Assembly (NCBI GenBank): GCA_016190245.1
Contig: JACPQY010000083.1
Coordinates: 11,899 to 75,898 of the forward strand
From: Nitrospirota bacterium
GTDB lineage: Bacteria > JACPQY01
Length of the DNA: 64,000 bases
Reading direction: 5' to 3'
The notes beneath the pieces were generated by a model. The model was not told where the DNA came from. It ran no database searches and saw only the letters and a list, made by a program, of their open reading frames with translations. The first letter of the stretch is position 1. The number at the start of each line of letters is the position of its first letter. Below, piece after piece: positions 34,337 through 42,771 of the stretch. Made by a program: the position numbers and the translations under genes.

Positions 34337-35157
34337 AACAGGATTCTGACAGTGGACTTGCGCATGTGGTCAATCCTCGGATCGAGGTCTCTTGGTTCGA
34401 GGTTGGCGCGAAAGACGTAATGAGTAGGGTTGAGCCGCCCACCGCGGTCAAGCCCGACGAAATCGTGAAGTTCACATCATCGGAGGGCGAACTCACGGAG
34501 GTCATCGCGAAGAACGGCAAGGCCTTGTTCAACATTGATCTCAAGCTGAGAAGCGCGGATCCGAAGGGAAGCGGAGGTGCCGACATCGTTTGGATCGGCC
34601 CTGACCATCGCAAGTGGCTTTGCGAGTTGAAGGCGGGATGGGTCACTGCGCCGGTTGTGGGGCAGGCCGTGGGCTACCTCTTCGAACACATGCCAAGGGA
34701 CGGCAAGAAGCCGAGTCACTATCAGATCCTAGCCGGAGGATTCCGTGTGAATCACCAGGCGTGCGGGCTTGCGGATCTTCTCACCTCGTCGGGTCTCTCG
34801 ATCGTGATATTCGAGCTGGCTGAGAGAAAAAGGGAAAAAGACGGTGAGAGATTGCTCAGACTACGAGTGTTCCGTTTCGATGGGAAGGGAATAAGAGCGA
34901 ACTTCAAGCCGGGCATGGTCTTGTATGACGCCATCAATGTGAACTGGGCGGGTCACACAGGATACCTCGAGATCCAGAACATTGGCCCGAGGGGAGAGTG
35001 CGGCGTGCAGATGGTGAAGGAGGAGAAGGGGAGCGAGGGGAGCCCCGGCGCCTTCAAGCCTGCACATGAGATCAAGATGGCGTCGACACTCGTGCACCTG
35101 GAGGTTGTTCCCCGGTCCAGCAAGACCGGAGGCAACGAACCGAAAGAGGGAGGGTGA
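34333..35157 (+). CDS. Putative PD-(D/E)XK nuclease, second copy of the WYL module
   Basis: 274 residues from ATG 34333 (AAAAGGAGGCAAGAGG upstream). Core motif GGADIVWIGPDHRKWLCELK (D, then E-x-K) followed by a helix VGQAVGYLFEHM, which suggests a restriction-like nuclease. A beta-rich second half (LLRLRVFRFDGKGIRANFKP) follows. Outside this core it shows no clear similarity to the first-copy protein, so the middle position of the module varies. Overlaps both neighbours. Confidence 0.6.
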   Translation: MKQDSDSGLAHVVNPRIEVSWFEVGAKDVMSRVEPPTAVKPDEIVKFTSSEGELTEVIAKNGKALFNIDLKLRSADPKGSGGADIVWIGPDHRKWLCELKAGWVTAPVVGQAVGYLFEHMPRDGKKPSHYQILAGGFRVNHQACGLADLLTSSGLSIVIFELAERKREKDGERLLRLRVFRFDGKGIRANFKPGMVLYDAINVNWAGHTGYLEIQNIGPRGECGVQMVKEEKGSEGSPGAFKPAHEIKMASTLVHLEVVPRSSKTGGNEPKEGG

Positions 35158-36653
35158 GGACTCCGTTGCTGAAACCCGATGCAGGCGACCTGCTACGCCG
35201 GGCGACTGGCGAGAAACGTCTCGATCGGACACGGATGTTCAGGCCGTCCATGACCTATCATCTCCTGAAGGACCCTTTCTGGATCTGGTGCGGGTACCAT
35301 GCGCCGAGGGAGGAGGCCGTGGAGGAGGAGTCCCGCTACGACGAGATGAAGATGCAGCGCGGCTCGGAATATGAGGAGGCCTGGGTCAAGGAGCACTACC
35401 CCAACGCCGTCAAGGTGCAGCCCGAGTTCGGACTCGCCGCACTTCAAGATACGATCCGTCTCATGCTCGAAGGCACACCTGCCATCTACCAGCCACAGCT
35501 ATGGCACCTTCGCGGCGAAATGTATGGGAAGGGCGACCTTCTCGTTCGCGACGATTCGCGCCCCTCAGACCTGGGCGACTTCCACTATCGAGTGAAGGAA
35601 ATCAAGCATTCGAAGAAACTTCAGCCGTACCACACGCTTCAGGGGGCCTGCTACAACTGGATGCTGGGAGTCATCCAGGGGTACAAGCCCGAGACTGTGA
35701 CCGTGGTCCTCAAGGAGACTGAAGAGGCGGTGTCCTATGAGCGCGCGCGTGAGGATCTCGAAAGCCACCTTTCGACGTGGTCCGATCTGCGTGACGGCAA
35801 GCTGCGCCCGGGCCCCACAGCGATGGACTGCACGGACTCGCCCTGGCGCGTGTACGCAAACAAGCTCCTGCTTGAGAAGCTTGACCTTACGCTTCTTCCC
35901 GGTGTGGGCCCGGCCGGTCGCGAGCACCTCCGGGCGGCTCTCGGCGTGACCGGCATCCGCGAGCTCTACGAGTTCTCGCTCGACCACCTGCGCCGCGCGC
36001 TCGGGGAGAAATCGGGGACCGACATCTACCGACACGCCCAATCCTACAAACTCGGCCGTCCCATCCCGAGGAACAACTACCCGTTTCACGTCCCGCGTGC
36101 CAAACGCAACATTCACTTCGATTTCGAGACGTCGGACGAGGTCCATCCCTCGGAGCCGCCGCATATCTACCTCATCGGCGCGTTCGACGAGGAACGCGAA
36201 CGCTTCGCGTACTTCCTGGGCAAGGGGGCGGCGGAAGAGGAGAAGATCTTCCACGACTTCCTCGAATACGCGGGCGACCCCCGCGACGTCTGCCTCTATC
36301 ACTGGACCGACTTCGAGATCGGTGAGATCAAGGGCGTGGAGAGGCGCTATCCCCTTCTTGCAGGCCGGCTCGAGGCCCTCCGTGGATCCTGCGTGGACCT
36401 CAAGGAGGCCGTGCGGCAGCAGTTCTACCTAGCCGTGCCGACCTACTCCATCAAGTCCGTCGCGCCCTTTCTCGGATTCAACTGGCGGCAGAAGGACGTC
36501 GGTGCATTCGAGTCCATGGTCCTCTACTGGGACTACCTGGAGGGCGACAACGAGGGCATCAAGAAAGCCATCATGTACAACGAGGACGACGTGCTGGCCA
36601 TGGTCCACATCCTGCGAGTGCTCTCAGGACTTCGCCCCGGCGCGCTGCGATGA
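35154..36653 (+). CDS. TM0106-family RecB-like nuclease with RNase H-like domain
   Basis: 499 residues from GTG 35154 (GTGA overlap). The N-terminal half has RecB/Cas4-like features: RPSMTYHLLKDPFWIWCGYH, GKGDLLVR, DFHYRVKEIKHSKKLQPYH (E-x-K) and LQGACYNWMLGV. A helix-hairpin-helix-like LLPGVGPAGREHLRAA is in the middle. The C-terminal half is a YprB-type RNase H fold exonuclease: NIHFDFETSDE, LYHWTDFEIGEIK and AIMYNEDDVLAM with the acidic residues. Domain pairing is that of TM0106 proteins. Probable role: DNA or RNA degradation. I see no four-cysteine iron-sulfur motif. Confidence 0.82.
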   Translation: MRTPLLKPDAGDLLRRATGEKRLDRTRMFRPSMTYHLLKDPFWIWCGYHAPREEAVEEESRYDEMKMQRGSEYEEAWVKEHYPNAVKVQPEFGLAALQDTIRLMLEGTPAIYQPQLWHLRGEMYGKGDLLVRDDSRPSDLGDFHYRVKEIKHSKKLQPYHTLQGACYNWMLGVIQGYKPETVTVVLKETEEAVSYERAREDLESHLSTWSDLRDGKLRPGPTAMDCTDSPWRVYANKLLLEKLDLTLLPGVGPAGREHLRAALGVTGIRELYEFSLDHLRRALGEKSGTDIYRHAQSYKLGRPIPRNNYPFHVPRAKRNIHFDFETSDEVHPSEPPHIYLIGAFDEERERFAYFLGKGAAEEEKIFHDFLEYAGDPRDVCLYHWTDFEIGEIKGVERRYPLLAGRLEALRGSCVDLKEAVRQQFYLAVPTYSIKSVAPFLGFNWRQKDVGAFESMVLYWDYLEGDNEGIKKAIMYNEDDVLAMVHILRVLSGLRPGALR

Positions 36654-36952
36654 AGCGGGTCACAATCCTCGTGCCAGACACGATCCGTCTTACCCAGGGC
36701 GGCTTCCGTTCAAGTAGGACGTGTGATGTCCCTGTTTCAGGTGAGGCCATCACAAACGCTCTGGAGATAGTCGACTATCACGAGCAATATTCCTTCGCGC
36801 AGGGGTCCGTGTTCGTGGAGCAGATCGAGGAGTTGGATGTCGGGGCCGGCGATGAGAACATGAAGCTCTGGGAGCAGTTGGAGAAGAAGGCCTCAGACTC
36901 GCGTTTTGTTCCAAGTCGTCCCGATAATCCGTCCGCAACAAGGAAAACCTGA
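36650..36952 (+). CDS. Small hypothetical protein coupled to the nuclease
   Basis: 100 residues; the ATG overlaps the nuclease stop (ATGA), so it is probably translated with it. It has a mixed charged sequence (MKRVTILVPDTIRLTQGGF, QIEELDVGAGDENMKLWEQL) and no recognised domain. It may be an accessory or regulator of the module. The region 36953-37115 beyond it shows no gene. Confidence 0.5.
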   Translation: MKRVTILVPDTIRLTQGGFRSSRTCDVPVSGEAITNALEIVDYHEQYSFAQGSVFVEQIEELDVGAGDENMKLWEQLEKKASDSRFVPSRPDNPSATRKT

Positions 36953-37115
36953 GTCGGGCGGACCTCGGTGCGTCATTTTGGCGCTGGGGAAGAGGCGGGC
37001 CTCCATGCCCGCCTCAGAGTCAGGAAAGAAACGTCACCACCGGGCGCGGAACCGGCGGGCGGGTCGGACGGGGGTGGCGGCTGTTGATGCTGTCGGGCTG
37101 ACGCGCGCGGCCGGA

Positions 37116-37298
37116 TCAAACGCGATAGACCTCGCGCCGATGGCCGACGGTCAAGACCAGTACCGTGTTGAACAAGTCTTGGAGCAGATCGAAAAAGGGC
37201 AGGTTCTCGTCAACACGGTACATACGCCCCGCCCCTATTCGGGAATTCGAACGGAGAGCGGGGCTACCGCACGGCGACAGAGCCGGAAACTGCTCCAA
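37116..37298 (-). pseudogene. C-terminal remnant of a RelE-type toxin
   Basis: The minus strand encodes GAGRMYRVDENLPFF, then VLVLTVGHRREVYRV and a stop. This is the typical last strand and helix of RelE/ParE toxins. It is in the same direction as, and downstream of, the RelE N-terminal piece at 37448-37570, so the two may be halves of one toxin gene split by inserted DNA. Confidence 0.6.
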
Positions 37299-37447
37299 GA
37301 ACTCATCAACGCCGTACTAGGACCAGCAATTCGGATTTTCTGATCTTGTACTGGCCTTTGGCACATTTGTTTGAGCGTAACACCTTGACATGACACGGAT
37401 CGTTCAATATCGCACCGATCCCATCCGGCAAGGGATCGAAACGAAAT

Positions 37448-37570
37448 TCAGGACGCGGGCATAAAGCCCGCGACTACAGCCTGTGTCTTCCGGACGCGCT
37501 CCTTGACCGGTCCATCGAGCCTGCGGATCCGCCGTGCCGCCTCCTCCGCGTACAGAACGCGGTAGGTCAC
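37448..37570 (-). pseudogene. N-terminal remnant of a RelE-type toxin
   Basis: Starting at GTG 37570, overlapping the antitoxin stop as GTGA, the frame reads VTYRVLYAEEAARRIRRLDG, then PVKERVRKTQ. This is a RelE start. It then runs into GTCGCGGGCTTTATGCCCGC, a common palindromic repeat, and stops after 40 codons. The repeat insertion appears to have broken the toxin. Confidence 0.65.
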
Positions 37571-37815
37571 CTGAAAACGGCTTCGTGCTCCACCAAACGC
37601 CCCGCACGCTCCTCCTCCTCGGCCCTCAGAAGGGAAAGCATCAGTCTCTTGTCGGCGAGGATCTCGAGAGTTTCGATCTCCTCGGGGGACACGAGCACGG
37701 CGGACGGCCTGCCGTTGCGCGTAATGATCACCCGCCCTCGTTTCTTTCTGCCGAGATCGGCCACCAAGGAGGGAAGGTGCGCGCGCACGTACGATACCGG
37801 AAGGATTCTATCCAT
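37567..37815 (-). CDS. Phd/YefM-type antitoxin (orphaned)
   Basis: About 82 residues from ATG 37815, which has GGAGG nine bases upstream (ATG 37821 has too short a spacing). It reads MDRILPVSYVRAHLPSLVAD, GRVIITRNGRPSAVLVSPEE and an acidic C-terminus LRAEEEERAGRLVEHEAVF. It should repress its own operon. The partner RelE is disrupted, so this antitoxin survives alone. Confidence 0.8.
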   Translation of the reverse strand: MDRILPVSYVRAHLPSLVADLGRKKRGRVIITRNGRPSAVLVSPEEIETLEILADKRLMLSLLRAEEEERAGRLVEHEAVFR

Positions 37816-37915
37816 TCGCATGAACCTCCGACAACATGGTACGGAACTATGTACATGTGTGCCAACCCGTTTCGTCCTTGAAAAAATGCCCGACCTGGCC
37901 CACCATCTTCCCCTG

Positions 37916-38842
37916 ATGAACGAACGCAAAGTGGTCATCATCGGATCTGGCTGCGCCGGCCTCTCCGCGGCCATCTACTCCGCGAGGGCCAACCTGAGCC
38001 CGCTCGTGATCGAAGGCATCCAACCGGGCGGCCAACTCGGGACGACCACCACCGTCGAGAACTACCCCGGCTACGAGCACGGCGTCCAAGGGCCGGACCT
38101 CATGGCCATCATGAAGGCGCAGGCGGCACGGTTCGGCACGGAGTTCCTCATGGACGAGGTGACCGCCGTCCGGCTCGACCGCCGCCCCTTCGAGATCGAG
38201 GTCGGCGGTCAGACCCTTCGCACCGCGAGCCTCATCATCGCCACCGGTGCCTCCGCACGCATGCTCGGCCTGCCCAACGAAGCCAAGCTGATCGGCCGAG
38301 GCGTCTCCACGTGTGCCACGTGCGACGGCGCCTTCTTCAAGGGGCGCCGGATCGTCCTCGTCGGGGGGGGGGACTCGGCCATGGAGGAAGCCCTCTTCCT
38401 GACCCGCTTCGGGGAATCGGTGAGTGTCGTTCACCGCAGGGACAAACTCCGGGCCTCCCGCATCATGCAGGATCGCGCGCTGAAAAACCCCAAGATCAGG
38501 TTCGCGTGGTACAGCGTGATCGAGGAGATTCTCGAGAAGGACGGGAAGGTCGGCGGGGTCGTGCTCCGCAACGTGCAGACGGGCGAGAAGACCGAGTTGC
38601 CCTGCGAGGGCCTTTTTGTCGCCATCGGCCACGAGCCCAACACCAAGCTCTTCCGAGGCGCCCTCGACACGGACGAGGTGGGTTATCTCAAGACGGTCAA
38701 TGGGACCACGGCGACGAAAATCCAGGGCGTTTTCGCCTGCGGGGACGCGGTGGATCACCGCTACCGCCAGGCGGTGACCGCGGCAGGCAGCGGCTGCATG
38801 GCCGCGATCGACGCCATCCGCTACCTGGAAAGCCTGGAGTAA
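37916..38842 (+). CDS. trxB: Thioredoxin-disulfide reductase
   Basis: 308 residues from ATG 37916 (ATG 37886 is an alternative that adds ten unrelated residues). FAD site VVIIGSGCAGLSAAIYSARA, redox active CATCDGAFF, NADPH site IVLVGGGDSAMEEALFL and the C-terminal FAD motif GVFACGDAVDHRYRQAVTAAG. It transfers electrons from NADPH to thioredoxin. It stands next to pheA in the same direction, 27 bp apart. Confidence 0.95.
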   Translation: MNERKVVIIGSGCAGLSAAIYSARANLSPLVIEGIQPGGQLGTTTTVENYPGYEHGVQGPDLMAIMKAQAARFGTEFLMDEVTAVRLDRRPFEIEVGGQTLRTASLIIATGASARMLGLPNEAKLIGRGVSTCATCDGAFFKGRRIVLVGGGDSAMEEALFLTRFGESVSVVHRRDKLRASRIMQDRALKNPKIRFAWYSVIEEILEKDGKVGGVVLRNVQTGEKTELPCEGLFVAIGHEPNTKLFRGALDTDEVGYLKTVNGTTATKIQGVFACGDAVDHRYRQAVTAAGSGCMAAIDAIRYLESLE

Positions 38843-38869
38843 ACGCGTTATCTTCCGAGCATCGGCTCC

Positions 38870-39739
38870 ATGCAGGTAGCGACCAAACGGGTAGCCTTCT
38901 TCGGCGAGGCAGGGAGCTTCGCTCATGCCGCGGCGGTCCGGCGTTTTGTGGGCGCAGGCCGGTCGGCGGAACTGCTGCCCGGACACACCGTTTGGGAAAC
39001 CCGCCGGATGATGGTGGAGCACCGGGCAGATTTTGCCGTCGTCCCATTCGAAAACACAACCGGCGGGCCGATCGACGAGAGCCTGGAGATGTTCATGAGG
39101 CCGGATTTCGGGAGACACGGGGAAACCATTTGCGAGTTGCTGGTCTATCCGGTGGTGCTGAGCCTGCTGGCGAATTGTCCCAGGAGCGATATCCGCCGCG
39201 TTTACTCGCATCCCTTCGCCGCGGGCAAGGCGGCTCCCTGGCTGGAGGAGCATCTGCCTGGGGCCAAGATCGTGGAGGTCTTGTCCACTGGAACCGCCGC
39301 CAGAAAAGCCGTCAAACTGCGTCGCGCAGCCGCCGTGGCGGGCGCGCACGCGGCGAAACTCTATGGCCTGCGCGTCCTGGCCACGGATCTGGGTGGGTTG
39401 CGCCGGGGCAGGCCCAACTACACCATCTTCGCGGTCCTCGGGAATCACCCGTCGGAACTCCACAACGGGCGAGGCGAATGGAGGACATCACTCGTCGTCC
39501 GCCTCCGTCACAGAGCGGGATCACTCTACAAGGCCATCAACCCGATCGGACAATTGGGGATCAACCTGACGAAGATCATGTCCTTTCCGATTGCCGAGAA
39601 ACCCAGCGAATACCGATTCCTGCTGGAGATGGCGGGATCGACGCGAGAGCGCGAGGTCCAACTCGCCGTTCGCAAGGTGAAAGCTCAGTCCCTCGAACTC
39701 AAGCTCTTGGGCTCCTACCCGTTCTACGTGCTGAAGTAG
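38870..39739 (+). CDS. pheA: Prephenate dehydratase
   Basis: 289 residues, a monofunctional enzyme without a chorismate mutase domain. The dehydratase part shows VAFFGEAGSFAHAAA, VVPFENTTGGPIDES, HPFAAGKAAPWL, AARKAVKLRRAAAVAGAHAA and NYTIFAVLG in place of the usual N-x-TRF. The C-terminal ACT domain reads HRAGSLYKAINPIGQLGINL, but the Phe-binding ESRP motif is MSFP here. It converts prephenate to phenylpyruvate for Phe synthesis; Phe feedback may be weak or absent. Confidence 0.88.
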   Translation: MQVATKRVAFFGEAGSFAHAAAVRRFVGAGRSAELLPGHTVWETRRMMVEHRADFAVVPFENTTGGPIDESLEMFMRPDFGRHGETICELLVYPVVLSLLANCPRSDIRRVYSHPFAAGKAAPWLEEHLPGAKIVEVLSTGTAARKAVKLRRAAAVAGAHAAKLYGLRVLATDLGGLRRGRPNYTIFAVLGNHPSELHNGRGEWRTSLVVRLRHRAGSLYKAINPIGQLGINLTKIMSFPIAEKPSEYRFLLEMAGSTREREVQLAVRKVKAQSLELKLLGSYPFYVLK

Positions 39740-39742
39740 GCC

Positions 39743-42712
39743 TCAGTCGCAGGTCTTCCCGTCTGCGCGGCGGATGTCGGGGGCGATGTTCGGAGGGGTC
39801 CAGCCGTCGCCCTCGAGATCGAGATAGATCGGACCCGTCACGGCGAACGGAATGGCGCCGGGATAGACGGGATCGAGCGTGTTGGCCGCCTCCGTGCCCG
39901 CCCGCGCCCGGGCCTCGATGTTGTACCAACTGTCCACTTTCGGATTGACGAGGGACCCTGAACAGTCGTAGCGAACCACGTTGCTTCCTGCGCCCACGGC
40001 ACACCCGAGCTTCGAAGCGTCGGCCGTTGAATACAGAACCTTTCCGTTCTCGTTCACCCGGAAGTCCAGGGGGCCCATCCAGCTCGGCGCAAGGATCTGA
40101 AAACTGAGCCCGGCAAAGCGAGCCTTGACCGTCTCCCCAATCCCCTTGCGGTTGCCGAAGGAGTCGGTGGCCTCGGCCCGGATGAAGGGCCCGCCGGAGA
40201 TCACGATATTGCCCCTCTTGATGGCCGCGGCCAGTGCGTCCCCATTGAAGGCCGGCACGTTGGCCACGGACGGCTCCACGCCGATGTAGGTTCGACCGTA
40301 TCCCGGCTCGTCGTCCAGCCGCTGGTGGCTGTCACTCACGCCGACGCCCCCGACCGCCCGCCCGAAGTTGAGGTGCCCATACCAGATCGTGAGCTCGCTG
40401 TTCCAGTTGTCCTTGCCCTTCCCGTTGATGATCTCCATGAGATCGTAGTCGGCGGAATACTTCGGATCGGCCGCCGTGTTCGCGGCCGGGTCGTACTGCC
40501 GCCAGCAGAAATAGCCGTCGTCGCCGCCGTGATTGATCTGCACCAGCTTGGCCTGAAGTTTCTCCCGCGCGTACTTGAAGATGCGAGCCGGATCCCACTC
40601 GGGTTTCCACCAAGGCGGAGCGCCTGCGTTGACCACGCCGCCGAGCGGGACGACCGGGAAGGGATTGAAGTGGCCGTTGAACTCCTTGGGTTCGCCGTTC
40701 ACCTCGCCGAATCCCGCCGTCGAGATCTCCACGCTGGGAAACGCCACGATCCGCTCCTTGAGCCCGAGTGCGTCGAGGATGCTCCCGTAGTCGGTCACGA
40801 TGTCGTGGTCGCTCGAGGCGAAGGCGAAGAGCCCTTCGGCGAGGTTCGTGATGACGGAATCCTCCACGCGCGTCTCCCCGTGGTTGCTCGGTGCGGCGTG
40901 ACGGTGGGAATCTATCGAGACGTAGACCCACTTGCCGCTCATGTCCTTGAGCTCGATCGCGCGCTTAAGCGTGAAGGTGAGATCGTAGGACTGGCCACCT
41001 TCGAAGGTGAGCGTCTGGCTGTCCGTTTCGTACTCGAACCCCTGGGATGCCGTCACGACGTACTCGCCGACTTCGATCTGGGTCTGAAAACTCCCGTCCG
41101 TCGTCCAAACGACTTTCTCCGTATTGGGGTACGGCGTCTTTACCCAGAGCTTCGCGCGCCGCTTGGCCTCCTCTTCGTCCACCTTTGGCGACTTGGCGTA
41201 GCGGAAACTGATCTTTGAGGGGAGCGCGGTCCCTTGGGAATCCTTGACCGTCCCCTTGAGGGCGGCAGCGGGTTTGACAGCGAGATCCTGCGTCGCGCCG
41301 CCGCCCGCCGGAACGTTCACGGCCGCCTCCTCGCTTGCCCCGTATCCAAGGGCGAGGCGGCTCACGAAGGAATAGCCGGGCGGGTACATGATGTCTTCCC
41401 CCTCGCCGTCGCCGGTTGCGACCACACGCCAGTCACCCGCCGAGAGATTCATGGAGTAGGCCCCGTCGGAGTCGGACACGGCCATGGAGCCGTACTTCCC
41501 CTCAGAGTCCAGAGCGTGAACGCGGGCGCCGGCCACGGCCGGTCCGCCCTCCCCGGCGCGAACGGTGCCCGAGAGCGTGCCCATTTCCGCCCCTGCCCCC
41601 TCCAGCCGCGACGCGTTCACTTCCGCCACGTCTTTTCCCACCGCGAGATAGCGCACGAAGGTCTTCTCCTCGCCCGGCTCCAGCTCGATCGCGGCCGTGT
41701 AAGCTGCGTAGATCATGAAGTCGCCGGTAGTGCCGGGCCCGACCAGCACGTTGATCGGCTCGCCCCCACCTTGAAAGTAGCCGTACGCCACCTCGTTGCG
41801 CTCGCCGACGGCCCCGAGCATCGCCGTGGTATTGGACGGTGTCTCTGCGCCCGCCGTCAGGAGGCTGACGATCCCCGGGATGTTCGTGATCTCCTTCCGG
41901 TCGAATCCCACACCGAGCATGTAGGGATCGGCTGCGTGGTCGGTGAAGATGAGGGCGTCGCCCACGGTGCGCTTGAGCGTCTCGGTCCCCGCCAGGGTGG
42001 CCACTGCCCGGCGCAACGCCAGCCGCTCAGGCCCACCAAAGAACGTCTGGAGCATTTGGAGCAAGGAGGTGATCTCGATCGGCCGCGGCCAGTGCTCGCT
42101 CCCACCGTTCTTCACCACCGTTTCGATCTTGAGGGCGTTCTTGGAGGGCTCGAGAATGTAGCGCGTCGTCACTTCCAGCTTTTGAGAGCGGGAGAGATCG
42201 AGAGCCGTGAAGAGCGACGCCAACCCACCCGCCGTGGCTCCCAAGGCGGCCGCAAACTCCACTGTGCCATCGCTCCCCGTGGCTTCCACGATGGCCGCCC
42301 GCCCCGGCCCCCCGGCATCCACCACTTTCACTTTCTTGACCTCGTGCAGGCGCAAGAGCCCGAAGATCGGCGAGTGCTCCTTGATCATGTCCTGCCCCGG
42401 CTCGCCCTCCGGCCGAACGAGATCGGCGTCCACGATGGCGCCGCCGTTCTGGACGTAGCCGTCCGACGGTTTCTCGTTGTGAATCACGAAGGCCACCCGC
42501 TCGTTGTAGATCTTGAAGTCGCCCACCGCCGACTCGGCGGCCGGCCCACCCACGAGCGCCGCGTCGCTCGTGATAAGGCCCGCGCGGACTTCGCCCGGTT
42601 GCGCGGCCTGGGCCGTATCTATAGTGGGCACCGCGGTCTCGCCATCGCCGTCGCCGTTGCAGGCCGCGACGGCGAGCGTCAGAAAGGTCCCGATCAGCCT
42701 CCGGCTCGTCAC
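39743..42712 (-). CDS. Large lipoprotein, CehA/McbA-like metallohydrolase
   Basis: About 989 residues from GTG 42712, where the protein starts with a signal peptide and lipobox VAAC. The long ORF start at 42883 would run into gltA. The first half contains beta-rich domains, including carboxypeptidase-regulatory-like repeats (GTVRAGEGGPAVAGARVHAL and GTVKDSQGTALPSKISFRYA). At about 630-860 lies a PHP-type hydrolase: DSHRHAAPSNHGETR, FAFASSDHDIVTDY, a Trp/His-rich segment and GVSDSHQRL. CehA/McbA enzymes hydrolyse esters or amides using bound metals. The substrate is unknown. It faces away from pheA. Confidence 0.78.
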   Translation of the reverse strand: MTSRRLIGTFLTLAVAACNGDGDGETAVPTIDTAQAAQPGEVRAGLITSDAALVGGPAAESAVGDFKIYNERVAFVIHNEKPSDGYVQNGGAIVDADLVRPEGEPGQDMIKEHSPIFGLLRLHEVKKVKVVDAGGPGRAAIVEATGSDGTVEFAAALGATAGGLASLFTALDLSRSQKLEVTTRYILEPSKNALKIETVVKNGGSEHWPRPIEITSLLQMLQTFFGGPERLALRRAVATLAGTETLKRTVGDALIFTDHAADPYMLGVGFDRKEITNIPGIVSLLTAGAETPSNTTAMLGAVGERNEVAYGYFQGGGEPINVLVGPGTTGDFMIYAAYTAAIELEPGEEKTFVRYLAVGKDVAEVNASRLEGAGAEMGTLSGTVRAGEGGPAVAGARVHALDSEGKYGSMAVSDSDGAYSMNLSAGDWRVVATGDGEGEDIMYPPGYSFVSRLALGYGASEEAAVNVPAGGGATQDLAVKPAAALKGTVKDSQGTALPSKISFRYAKSPKVDEEEAKRRAKLWVKTPYPNTEKVVWTTDGSFQTQIEVGEYVVTASQGFEYETDSQTLTFEGGQSYDLTFTLKRAIELKDMSGKWVYVSIDSHRHAAPSNHGETRVEDSVITNLAEGLFAFASSDHDIVTDYGSILDALGLKERIVAFPSVEISTAGFGEVNGEPKEFNGHFNPFPVVPLGGVVNAGAPPWWKPEWDPARIFKYAREKLQAKLVQINHGGDDGYFCWRQYDPAANTAADPKYSADYDLMEIINGKGKDNWNSELTIWYGHLNFGRAVGGVGVSDSHQRLDDEPGYGRTYIGVEPSVANVPAFNGDALAAAIKRGNIVISGGPFIRAEATDSFGNRKGIGETVKARFAGLSFQILAPSWMGPLDFRVNENGKVLYSTADASKLGCAVGAGSNVVRYDCSGSLVNPKVDSWYNIEARARAGTEAANTLDPVYPGAIPFAVTGPIYLDLEGDGWTPPNIAPDIRRADGKTCD

Positions 42713-42771
42713 GTGTCGGATACTAACTCTGCCCGCGCGAAGCGTCCACCAGGCGACGCAGGAGCCCCCGC

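Noticed and set aside
28100-37900. CRISPR array near the RecB/Cas4-like nuclease
   Set aside because: No regularly spaced direct repeats were seen in the region; the nuclease resembles TM0106 proteins and not a CRISPR-linked Cas4.
37847-39463. 538-codon minus-strand ORF opposite trxB and pheA
   Set aside because: Both sense genes have full catalytic motifs; the antisense frame crosses their boundary with no domain.
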